Shown here in pieces: positions 29,257 through 36,426 of a DNA stretch of 64,000 bases (position 1 is its first letter; each line of letters opens with the position of its first letter). Source of the stretch: Pelodictyon luteolum DSM 273 (GTDB lineage Bacteria; Bacteroidota; Chlorobiia; Chlorobiales; Chlorobiaceae); NCBI RefSeq assembly GCF_000012485.1, contig NC_007512.1, positions 2,196,501 through 2,260,500 on the forward strand, given 5' to 3'. Under the pieces are notes generated by a model that saw nothing but the letters and a program-made list of their open reading frames with translations, was not told where the DNA came from and made no database searches. The translations under genes and the position numbers were made by a program.

Positions 29257-29565
29257 TTATACGAACTTTTCGACGTTCATGAGGAACGCGCGTGCAGGAA
29301 AGTCCTTGTCGACGGCGATGGGGTTGCGCTCGAGCGCCTCCATGATCTCATCGGCTTTCGAGGAGTCGAGGATGGCGAAGCACAGCGAAGAGTACGTCCC
29401 CAGGCTTTCGTCAGAGGGCCACCACGACTGGTGCTCCATGTCGGAACGCTGGCAGTTGCAGCCACGGATGGCGATGTTCGAGAACATATGGACCCGGTGC
29501 TCCTTGAACAGCTTGCGGACCTGGGGGCGGGTCTCCTCATGCCCCATGATTGCGAGAAATTTCAT
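29257..29565 (-). CDS. Small PII-like protein in the efflux operon
   Basis: A 102-residue protein of unknown role. The predicted pattern of strands and helices (MKFLAIMGHE, then RPQVRKLFKEHRVHMFSNIAIRG, then SSLCFAILDSSKADEIMEALE, ending ARAFLMNVEKF) is that of a PII-like ferredoxin fold. Small PII-like proteins are known beside RND and other transporters, where they are thought to sense metals or other ligands. It has a C36-x-C38 pair and several His and Trp residues. The start was set at MKFLAIM, which has AGAGGGAC in front. It lies between the RND pump (22 bases) and the MBL hydrolase (7 bases). No firm family name is claimed. Confidence 0.75.
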   Translation of the reverse strand: MKFLAIMGHEETRPQVRKLFKEHRVHMFSNIAIRGCNCQRSDMEHQSWWPSDESLGTYSSLCFAILDSSKADEIMEALERNPIAVDKDFPARAFLMNVEKFV

Positions 29566-29587
29566 AATGGTGTCCCTCTGGTTGGGG

Positions 29588-32500
29588 TTATGCGTTTTTC
29601 TTTTCAGCCATATAGTAGACCAGCGGCACGACGACAAGCGTCAGGATGGTCGAGAGCACGCCGCCCCAGATCATCGAGATGGCAAGACCCTGGAAGATCG
29701 GATCGAACAGCATGACGATGGAACCGATGACCACCGCACCGGAAGTGAGGATGATCGGACGGGTACGGACTGCGGCAGACTCGATGATGGCCTGCTTGAG
29801 CCCCTCGCCCTCGTCGCGGCGGATCTGGATGAAGTCAATGAGCAGCACCGAGTTGCGGACCATGATGCCTGCAAGCGCAATCATGCCGATCATGCTTGTT
29901 GCCGTAAAGAACGCCCCGTGTATCCAGTGGCCGGGAATGATGCCAACAAGGCTCAGCGGAATGGCAATCATCATGATGAGCGGCGTCTTGAACGACTGGA
30001 ACCAGCCGACAATAAGCAGATAGATGATGACGAGCACGACAGCAAACGCCGTACCGAGATCGCGGAACACCTCGAAGGTGATCTGCCACTCGCCGTCCCA
30101 CTTCATGGCCGTCTTGGCCTCGCTCTCAGGAAGAGAGGTGTAGAGCGGAGAAACGCTATGGCCGTCAGGCAGTTTCAGGGCCTGGATCTTCTTGTCCATG
30201 TCAAGCATTGCGTAGACAGGGCTTTCGGTCACACCGGCGACGTCAGCCGTAACGTAAACTACATCGTGCAGGTCCTTGCGGTAGATACTCTTGTCCTGCA
30301 CGCCCTTCTCCACCTTCACCAGTTCCGACAGCGGAATCATCTCTCCGGCACGAAGGCGGCTCGTCATAGAGCCCATGCCCTGCGACTGGACAAAGATGTT
30401 GGAGAGGTCGCTGAGCGAGGTGCGGTCTGCTTTCGGCAGACGGACATGGATGGTCACCTGCTCAAGGTCCGGCTGGCCGTGCAGTGCGCCGATGTCCATG
30501 CCGGCAACCGACATGCGGAGCGTCTGGGCGATCTGCTGGACCGAAACACCGCGGAACGCAGCCTTTTTCTTGTCGACGACGAGGTCGTAAACCTCCTGAT
30601 CGTCCTCGACAAGCCAGTCGACGTCAACAACGCCGGGTGTCTCCAGGAAAATCTCCTTCACCTTCGCTGCAAGCTCGATGCGGTCTTTCTCTGTCGGGCC
30701 GTAGATTTCGGCAACGAGGGTGGAGAGGACCGGAGGGCCCGGAGGGATCTCGACGATCTTGGCATTGGCACCGTACTTTCTGCCGATCTCCTGCACGCCC
30801 TCGCGGACACGCTTGGCGATAGCGTGGCTCTGGTCGCTGCGCAGACCCTTGTCAACGAGGTTCACCTGCACGTCAGCCATATTGTCGGCCTGGCGGAGAT
30901 AGTAATGGCGCACGAGTCCGTTGAAGTTGATCGGAGCGTTGGTGCCCACATAGTACTGGCAGCTCTCGACCTCGGGAACAGTGCGGAGGTACCCGGATAT
31001 TTCCTGAGCAACCCGCCCGGTTTCTTCAAGGGCTGTACCTTCCGGCATGTCGATGATGACCTGGAACTCGTTCTTGTTGTCGAACGGCAGCATCTTCATC
31101 TCAACGGCTTTCAGCGGCACGAGGGCTATGGCGCCAAGCAGCATAAGGCCGACTACGCCAAAAGCCATCCAGCGCTTCAGGCTGCTGTCGATGAGCGGTG
31201 AGAGCACCGAGTTGAACACGCGGTAGTAGGGAGTCTTCTGGATGTCATACTCCTCATGACCGCCTTCATCTGCCTTCAGCAGGCGGTAGGAGAGCCAGGG
31301 GGTGGCAATGAGGGCGACAAGCAGCGAGAAGATCATGGCCAGCGATGCGCCGATGGGCATCGGGCTCATGTAGGGGCCCATAAGGCCGGAAACGAAAACC
31401 ATCGGGAGCACTGCGGCGATGACCGTGAAGGTGGCCAGGATGGTCGGGTTGCCGACCTCGCTGACCGCTGTGATGGCCGCCTGCAGTTTCGGCTGGCGCT
31501 TCATGGCGAAGTGCCGGTGGATGTTCTCTGCGATGATGATGGAGTCATCGACCACGATGCCGGTCACGAAAATGAGCGCAAAGAGCGTCACACGGTTCAG
31601 CGAATAGTCGAAGAGGAAGTAGACAAGCAGGGTAAGAGCAAAGGTGATCGGCACCGACATGAAGTTGACGAGTGCGCCCCTCCAGCCGAGGAAGAAGCCG
31701 ACGACGATCGTCACGGCGACAACGGCGATGCTGAGGTGCTCAAGAAGGGTGAAGACCTTTTCGGTAGCGGTTTCACCGTAGTTGCGGGTTTCGGTGACGG
31801 TGATGCCGTGGGGAACGACCTTCTGCTCCTCGAGCTGCTTGACTTTGGCGATCACCTTGCCTGCCAGCACGCTGGCATCAGTGCCCTTGCGCTTGGCAAC
31901 GGTGAGGGTCACGGCCGGGTACTCGCCTTCCGGCATGCCGGCCGGAGCAGCTGCCCCCCAGGTGAGGAAGTTGTAGTTGTTCACCTCTTCAGGGCCGTCG
32001 CTGATGGTGGCAACATCACGGACGTAGACGGGCGAGCCGCCGTAAACGCCGACAACGACACTGCCCACATCCTCGGCGCTCTCAAGGAACCTGCCGGTGC
32101 GGACGATGACCTCGCGGTTCATCGAGGTGAAGTCGCCGGAAGTGATCTGGCTGTTGGCCGACTGGATCTGCTGCATGATCTGCGGCGCGCTGACATTGTA
32201 GCGCTGCAGCTTGTTCTTGTCAAGCAGGATGCGGACCTGGCGCTTCAGGCCGCCCTTGATCTCGACATCACCGATGTCGGGGATCTTCTTCAGTTCGTCG
32301 GCCACGTCGATGGCAGCCAGACGGAGCTGATAGGGATCGGTTTTGCCGCCCCAGAAGGTCAGGTTCAGGACGGGAACATCATCGATGGCTACCTTCTTCA
32401 TGAGGGGCATCTGGACACCGGCAGGCATCTTGTCCATGTTCTTCATGAGGGTCGACCAGAGCTTGACCATGCTCTCCTCGGTGCTTGCGCCCACATCGTA

Positions 32501-32797
32501 GCGGACGGTCACAAGAGCGAAATCAGGCATGGAGGTCGAGTAGACGTAGTCGACGCCCTGGATTTCGGTGAGCGCGCGCTCGAACGGCTTTGCAACGCGC
32601 TCGGCAACCTCGGAAGGCGCTGCGCCGGGATAGGGGATATAGATGTCGACCATCGGCACGACGATCTGCGGCTCTTCCTCCCTCGGGGTCATGAATGTCG
32701 CAATGACACCAACCAGGAGCGCCGCAACCATCAGGAGGGGCGTAATCTTCGAATTGATAAACTGCTTGGCAAGTTTACCGGCAATACCTTCATTCAT
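29588..32797 (-). CDS. RND-family efflux pump, inner membrane permease
   Basis: A 1069-residue AcrB/CzcA-type transporter with the usual two halves, each with six helices and a large periplasmic loop. The proton-relay helix reads GIVVDDSIIIAENIHRH, with the Asp pair typical of hydrophobe/amphiphile pumps (AcrB-like) and unlike the single-Asp pattern of heavy-metal CusA/CzcA pumps. It should form a trimer that drives export across both membranes with TolC, powered by the proton gradient. Its start overlaps the stop of the tiny adaptor gene by four bases (ATGA). The substrate is unknown; the nearby regulator and hydrolase hint at sulfur compounds (inference). Confidence 0.93.
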   Translation of the reverse strand: MNEGIAGKLAKQFINSKITPLLMVAALLVGVIATFMTPREEEPQIVVPMVDIYIPYPGAAPSEVAERVAKPFERALTEIQGVDYVYSTSMPDFALVTVRYDVGASTEESMVKLWSTLMKNMDKMPAGVQMPLMKKVAIDDVPVLNLTFWGGKTDPYQLRLAAIDVADELKKIPDIGDVEIKGGLKRQVRILLDKNKLQRYNVSAPQIMQQIQSANSQITSGDFTSMNREVIVRTGRFLESAEDVGSVVVGVYGGSPVYVRDVATISDGPEEVNNYNFLTWGAAAPAGMPEGEYPAVTLTVAKRKGTDASVLAGKVIAKVKQLEEQKVVPHGITVTETRNYGETATEKVFTLLEHLSIAVVAVTIVVGFFLGWRGALVNFMSVPITFALTLLVYFLFDYSLNRVTLFALIFVTGIVVDDSIIIAENIHRHFAMKRQPKLQAAITAVSEVGNPTILATFTVIAAVLPMVFVSGLMGPYMSPMPIGASLAMIFSLLVALIATPWLSYRLLKADEGGHEEYDIQKTPYYRVFNSVLSPLIDSSLKRWMAFGVVGLMLLGAIALVPLKAVEMKMLPFDNKNEFQVIIDMPEGTALEETGRVAQEISGYLRTVPEVESCQYYVGTNAPINFNGLVRHYYLRQADNMADVQVNLVDKGLRSDQSHAIAKRVREGVQEIGRKYGANAKIVEIPPGPPVLSTLVAEIYGPTEKDRIELAAKVKEIFLETPGVVDVDWLVEDDQEVYDLVVDKKKAAFRGVSVQQIAQTLRMSVAGMDIGALHGQPDLEQVTIHVRLPKADRTSLSDLSNIFVQSQGMGSMTSRLRAGEMIPLSELVKVEKGVQDKSIYRKDLHDVVYVTADVAGVTESPVYAMLDMDKKIQALKLPDGHSVSPLYTSLPESEAKTAMKWDGEWQITFEVFRDLGTAFAVVLVIIYLLIVGWFQSFKTPLIMMIAIPLSLVGIIPGHWIHGAFFTATSMIGMIALAGIMVRNSVLLIDFIQIRRDEGEGLKQAIIESAAVRTRPIILTSGAVVIGSIVMLFDPIFQGLAISMIWGGVLSTILTLVVVPLVYYMAEKKNA

Positions 32798-33207
32798 TTG
32801 GACTGAACCTCCTCTGTCACAGACTGACTCTTTGTTACTGTAATTCCTTCACGAAGTGCCGGATCATAGGACCCGACGACAAGTTCTCCCGCATCAAGGC
32901 CGGCGAGCACGACAAGATTTCCATTTACTGCGCGGCCGGTGCTGATCCAGCGGACTGCTATGCGGCCATCGTCTCCAACGACGAGCACGCCCTGCAAGGC
33001 GCCCTCATGGAACACCGCCGTTGCGGGCACGAGCAGCTGGCTTCCGTTGCCGGAACCCTGAACGGCCTTCACCGGCAGAATATTCTGGACAGCGACCGTC
33101 TCAGCGGCAGCAGGTTGCCGGGGAGGCGTTGCCTCATGGCCGCCGCACCCAGCAAAGAGCAGGAGCGTGAAGGCCGCAAGGACAATGTTTTGTTTTTTCA
33201 GTACCAT
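32794..33207 (-). CDS. Miniature RND periplasmic adaptor-like lipoprotein
   Basis: A 137-residue lipoprotein with an N-terminal signal and lipobox (LFAG before C21). The body matches only the C-terminal beta-barrel and membrane-proximal part of a membrane fusion protein: LLVPATAVFHEG, GVLVVGDDGRIAVRWISTG, GLDAGELVVGSYDPALREG. The alpha-helical hairpin and lipoyl domains of a normal 350-400 residue adaptor are absent. It lies in the usual adaptor position between TolC (41-base gap) and the pump (4-base overlap), and no missing part is found in other frames. Whether it works as a reduced adaptor or is a remnant is open; the intact signal, start and overlap favour a working gene. Confidence 0.8.
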   Translation of the reverse strand: MVLKKQNIVLAAFTLLLFAGCGGHEATPPRQPAAAETVAVQNILPVKAVQGSGNGSQLLVPATAVFHEGALQGVLVVGDDGRIAVRWISTGRAVNGNLVVLAGLDAGELVVGSYDPALREGITVTKSQSVTEEVQSK

Positions 33208-33248
33208 ATATGGATCAATGATTTACCGTTCAGTTGCAGCGGGATGCG

Positions 33249-34586
33249 TTATTTCGCCCCGTAATAAGCCAGTTCGCTTTTCGCTACAGCGTAGTCGTAT
33301 TTCGCCTGGTTCAGCCTCATCTTGGCGTAGGTATATGCACCCTCACGCATAAGAAGCTCGAAGGTCATGGCCTTGCCGGTGCGGTACTGCTCGCCGATGT
33401 AGTCAAGGCTTACCTTTGCCCCGTCAAGCGACTGGCCAGCGACCGCGATCCGCTCTTTTGCGGTCTTCATCGAGCGGAGGGCCTTTGCAACCTCGGCAGC
33501 ACTGTTGCTCTTGGCAGCCTCGTAACTATAGCGGGCCTCACGTTCGCGGGCCTTGGCCTCCTGCACCTTGCCGGAAACAGCCATGCCATCGAATATCTGC
33601 CACTGCATGTTCAGGCCGACCATCCAGCTCGAGCCGTCCTTGTCGAAGTCGGCGGTATGGTGATCGGTGCGGGCGAATGCGTTGAGGCGGGGGAGGCGGG
33701 CGGCGCTGGCCATCTCGCCCTGCTCTTCAGCAAGCTGACGGTAGGTCTCCATCGCCATGAGATCGGAACGGGTAGAAGATGCCTTGAGAGAGGGAAGCGC
33801 AGCATCCACAGCGAAGGTGCCGGTCGGCTCGATATTGACATCGGCCTCAAGGTTGAGCAGGACGCGAAGGGCGTCTTTGGCCTCCTTCACGCCGTCCTGA
33901 AGCATCAGCTTCTGCTCGCGGAGCTCAGCCAGGCGGACATCGGTGGAGAGCTTGTCGGACTTGGGAAGCATGCCGGCATTGAATGCCCTGCCGGCTTCGC
34001 TGCTGTGGCGCTGCATGGTGGCGATCGACTGGTCGATGGCCGTGATATTGCGCAGGGCCAGCATCATGCCGTAATAGGCCTTGCTGACGTAGAGCTCAAT
34101 AGTTTCTTCAGTACGCGCGGTCATGTACTGCTCGGCGACCTTGGCCTTCCTGGCCATGCCGCGACCGATTGCGCCATCACGGTTGAAAATCGGCTGCATG
34201 AGCTGCAGCGATGTGTTGAAGTCGCTGATGGGATCGGCCTCGTTGAGCTTATCGCTCACCGCCATTGTATTCATATTGAACAAATCACCTGCAACAACAT
34301 TTGTCTGCATGAGCTTGATGCCGAACACATTGAGCGGATCGTTGGTGCGTACGAAGTTTTCAGAAAGGGTAACGGTTGGCAGGTAGGATTTGCGGCTCTG
34401 CACGATCCGCCCTTCGGCCTGGTCCACGCGGCTCCGGGCCGCCTTGATGGTGGAGTTGTTCTCGCGGGCCATCGAGATGGCCTCCTTGAGGGAAAGTTTC
34501 AGCGTCTTTGCCGCAGCCTCCGCCCCGGAAGGGGTTGAAAGAGATGCCGCAACCAGAAAAGCGGCGAGCGCCTTGGATACCTTCAT
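33249..34586 (-). CDS. TolC-family outer membrane efflux protein
   Basis: A 445-residue outer membrane factor with a signal peptide ending near AEAAA (residue 25). Two OEP repeats are visible, rich in Ala, Gln and coiled-coil heptads: SLKEAISMARENNSTIKAA in the first and an equivalent in the second. It should form a trimeric channel-tunnel through the outer membrane and periplasm. It starts 7 bases after the CsoR-family gene and is followed by the short adaptor and the RND pump. Confidence 0.92.
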   Translation of the reverse strand: MKVSKALAAFLVAASLSTPSGAEAAAKTLKLSLKEAISMARENNSTIKAARSRVDQAEGRIVQSRKSYLPTVTLSENFVRTNDPLNVFGIKLMQTNVVAGDLFNMNTMAVSDKLNEADPISDFNTSLQLMQPIFNRDGAIGRGMARKAKVAEQYMTARTEETIELYVSKAYYGMMLALRNITAIDQSIATMQRHSSEAGRAFNAGMLPKSDKLSTDVRLAELREQKLMLQDGVKEAKDALRVLLNLEADVNIEPTGTFAVDAALPSLKASSTRSDLMAMETYRQLAEEQGEMASAARLPRLNAFARTDHHTADFDKDGSSWMVGLNMQWQIFDGMAVSGKVQEAKAREREARYSYEAAKSNSAAEVAKALRSMKTAKERIAVAGQSLDGAKVSLDYIGEQYRTGKAMTFELLMREGAYTYAKMRLNQAKYDYAVAKSELAYYGAK

Positions 34587-34593
34587 CGTATTA

Positions 34594-34827
34594 TTACTGT
34601 TTGGAAATCAGTTTGAGAATCTTTTCGACATTTTTCGAATCGTCTTGGCTCATGCACTCCTTGAGGTTGCGCTCGAGCACCAGGGAAAAGGTCTTGTCAA
34701 GTGCCGCCTTGGCCGCCTGGAACTGCGTAATGACCTGCTCGCAGGAAGCACCCCGCTCCAGCATGCGGATGAGTCCTTCGACCTGACCGCCCATTTTCTT
34801 CAGCCTGAGTATCACATCTTCGTCCAT
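34594..34827 (-). CDS. CsoR/FrmR-family repressor, CstR-like (Cys-Asn-Cys)
   Basis: A 77-residue all-helical DNA-binding protein of the CsoR/RcnR/FrmR (DUF156) family: LRLKKMGGQVEGLIRMLERG is the family's N-terminal helix. Copper-sensing CsoR has Cys, then His at +25 and Cys at +29. Here C29 is followed by Asn at 54 (+25) and C58 (+29), in NLKEC. Loss of the His with retention of both Cys is the pattern of CstR, the persulfide sensor of Staphylococcus aureus. It heads a tightly packed efflux operon and has a CsoR-type dyad 40-62 bases upstream, suggesting autoregulation. Confidence 0.88.
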   Translation of the reverse strand: MDEDVILRLKKMGGQVEGLIRMLERGASCEQVITQFQAAKAALDKTFSLVLERNLKECMSQDDSKNVEKILKLISKQ

Positions 34828-34866
34828 GACTGCTCTCCACCTGGTTGTTCCCGATTAAGGCAAGGC

Positions 34867-34889
34867 ATACCCCTACCCAGTACGGGTAT
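34867..34889. promoter_or_regulatory. CsoR-family-type operator in front of the efflux operon
   Basis: A 23-base imperfect dyad with ATACCCC at one end and CGGGTAT at the other, G/C-rich inside. The ATACCC...GGGTAT layout matches operators described for CsoR-family repressors. A further GGGGTAC lies at 34907-34913. It ends 40 bases before the repressor start. Confidence 0.6.
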
Positions 34890-34934
34890 CAAGAATACAA
34901 AAAAAAGGGGTACGGTGCAAATTTTCCTGATCAC

Positions 34935-35537
34935 TCAGACCCGGCCGCCTCCGGCTTCAAGCTCGGCATCGCTGCAGCAGATATCCGACTGCACCTGAGC
35001 GAGCATGCTTTCGGTAGCCTGCTGCATGATCTGCGACATGACGGCCTCGGTCATGAACTTCAGGATCCCCTCGGGCATCATGTTAAGAGGGAACGAAAGT
35101 TCAAAGTCGATGACAATGTCGGTTTCGAAGTGTACTTCGGTACGGCCCTCGGCGAGGTGGTACAGGCAGATTTTCGAATCGGTACGCCCGACGAACGTAT
35201 TCGCCTCTTCGGGGAACTCCTCCCCCTCAGGACTGTCCGCGCTCACCCAGCGTATGCATCGGCCGGTCATGCCGCCCGGCGCCTCGCCGGCATGCGGAGA
35301 GGGGAAGTTGCCGTCCTCCTCGATCTGACGAACGAAAAACACCGCAACGATGGGGTTGTTGCGCGGGTCTTTGACCTGAAACACCCACTTGTACATACCA
35401 TCTTCCGGCATGTGCACCACATGGGTGCAGTAGGGGTTGCAGCGGATGATGCGCTCATGGTCTGAAAAATATGTCGACGAGTCCCTGAGGCAGGACTCGA
35501 TGACGATCTTCGCCTTGCTTTTGCCGACTACCTCCAT
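34935..35537 (-). CDS. Hypothetical protein, possibly START/SRPBCC-like
   Basis: A 200-residue protein with no signal peptide. It looks like an SRPBCC (START-like) lipid- or cofactor-binding fold: an opening KAKIVIESCLRDSSTYFSDHERI, a central run of strands ending KICLYHLAEGRTEVHFETDIVI, and a long C-terminal helix. Related DUF1997-like proteins occur in plants and cyanobacteria, but this assignment is weak. The C terminus has CC near SDICCSD. It lies upstream of and on the same strand as the efflux operon, separated by the operator region, and is divergent from the csmB region. Function unknown. Confidence 0.65.
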   Translation of the reverse strand: MEVVGKSKAKIVIESCLRDSSTYFSDHERIIRCNPYCTHVVHMPEDGMYKWVFQVKDPRNNPIVAVFFVRQIEEDGNFPSPHAGEAPGGMTGRCIRWVSADSPEGEEFPEEANTFVGRTDSKICLYHLAEGRTEVHFETDIVIDFELSFPLNMMPEGILKFMTEAVMSQIMQQATESMLAQVQSDICCSDAELEAGGGRV

Positions 35538-35824
35538 AATAATGCAGTTCTGGTCTTGTGGCCGACCCCGCTGCCAACAAAGAAGGGGGCGTCCGTATTA
35601 CTCTTATATAATAATGTACTGAGAAGCACCGCCGGCACGGGAACGGCTACATCCAAACGGCAGCATCATACTCGAGATGAACCACGCCCCGAAGCGAAGA
35701 GTTCCCCGCAAGGGACGGGGAAACCAGCACCCTCGAAAAGGCAAACCGATGCCCGCAATAGTACCTATTTACAGGTTTTTTATTATTATTGGAAAAGATT
35801 ATCCCCACCACGAACAGGAAGACA
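35538..35824. promoter_or_regulatory. Divergent control region before the small membrane gene and csmB
   Basis: No supportable gene is seen here apart from short overlapping ORFs. A T/A-rich stretch reading TTTTTTATTATTATTGG lies at about 35778-35794, a similar one (TTTTTATTATTACTG) precedes csmB at about 36029-36043, and AGGAAG at 35815-35822 is a ribosome site for the 45-residue ORF. Confidence 0.45.
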
Positions 35825-35962
35825 ATGGAACCGACACTCGAAACAACGTTCAATTACACCGCAATCGTCGCTCCGATCGCATTTTTCCTCGGCGGCATCG
35901 TTATTGTTCTCCTGCTCAACAAGTTCATAGGAAAAAATCAGGGGCCCTCAAAAACGCTATAA
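35825..35962 (+). CDS. 45-residue single-helix membrane protein
   Basis: A gene too short for routine calling. The reading frame encodes 45 residues: MEPTLETTFNYTAIVAP, then a hydrophobic helix (about residues 13-32, IAFFLGGIVIVLLLNKF), then a short basic tail ending KTL. An AGGAAG ribosome site stands 4-6 bases before the ATG, much better than most starts in this window. It lies 145 bases before csmB on the same strand, and its upstream region shares an AT motif with csmB. Small single-helix subunits are known in the green sulfur reaction centre, so a photosynthetic role is possible but not shown. Confidence 0.6.
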   Translation: MEPTLETTFNYTAIVAPIAFFLGGIVIVLLLNKFIGKNQGPSKTL

Positions 35963-36107
35963 CGCGTTGAGCGCCCGTGGCTTCCGTCCCATTTTCCATT
36001 TTTTTATCTCGGGAAAATTAGTTAGCTTTTTATTATTACTGCTCGGGATAAGGTAATTTTACCGGATATTTTCCCTTAACTCTTCTAAAACCAAAACAAT
36101 ACACGCC

Positions 36108-36335
36108 ATGTCAAACGGATCAAACATCGATGTCGCAGGCGCTGTGAACACTCTTGTCGAAACTGCCGGCAAGCTTTTCCAGCTCCAGATGGACCTCATC
36201 AACAACAGCCTGAAGGCTATCACCAACGCTGCCGAGCCGCTTGCAAAGACTGCAACCGACCTCATCGGCAACCTTGCTGACACCGCCAACCAGGTTCTCC
36301 AGAACGTCTCCGCCGCAATCGCGCCGAAGAAGTAA
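36108..36335 (+). CDS. csmB: Chlorosome envelope protein, CsmB type
   Basis: A 75-residue protein of the CsmB/CsmF family, which sits in the lipid monolayer envelope of the chlorosome antenna. The sequence has the amphipathic LFQLQMDLINNSLKAITN, a second ATDLIGNLADTANQVLQNVS and the C-terminal APKK expected of this family. I favour CsmB over CsmF from the N terminus (MSNGSNIDV) and from its position among neighbours, but the two are close. It has a 145-base AT-rich leader and a strong terminator of its own, so it is a high-level single transcript. No clear ribosome site is visible. Confidence 0.8.
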   Translation: MSNGSNIDVAGAVNTLVETAGKLFQLQMDLINNSLKAITNAAEPLAKTATDLIGNLADTANQVLQNVSAAIAPKK

Positions 36336-36354
36336 GTTCACCTGTCCTTAGACA

Positions 36355-36391
36355 AGCACCTTACGCTACAGGCGTAAGGTGCTTTTTTTTT
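36355..36391 (+). terminator. Terminator of csmB
   Basis: A 12-bp stem (AGCACCTTACGC / GCGTAAGGTGCT) with a 5-nt loop, running into nine T residues, 20 bases after the csmB stop. Confidence 0.95.
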
Positions 36392-36426
36392 GCCTCACGG
36401 AACGCCCTGACCATATTGGAACCACA

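Noticed and set aside
36379-36426. Upstream ATG for the AmgK-like kinase
   Set aside because: It overlaps the T-run of the csmB terminator.
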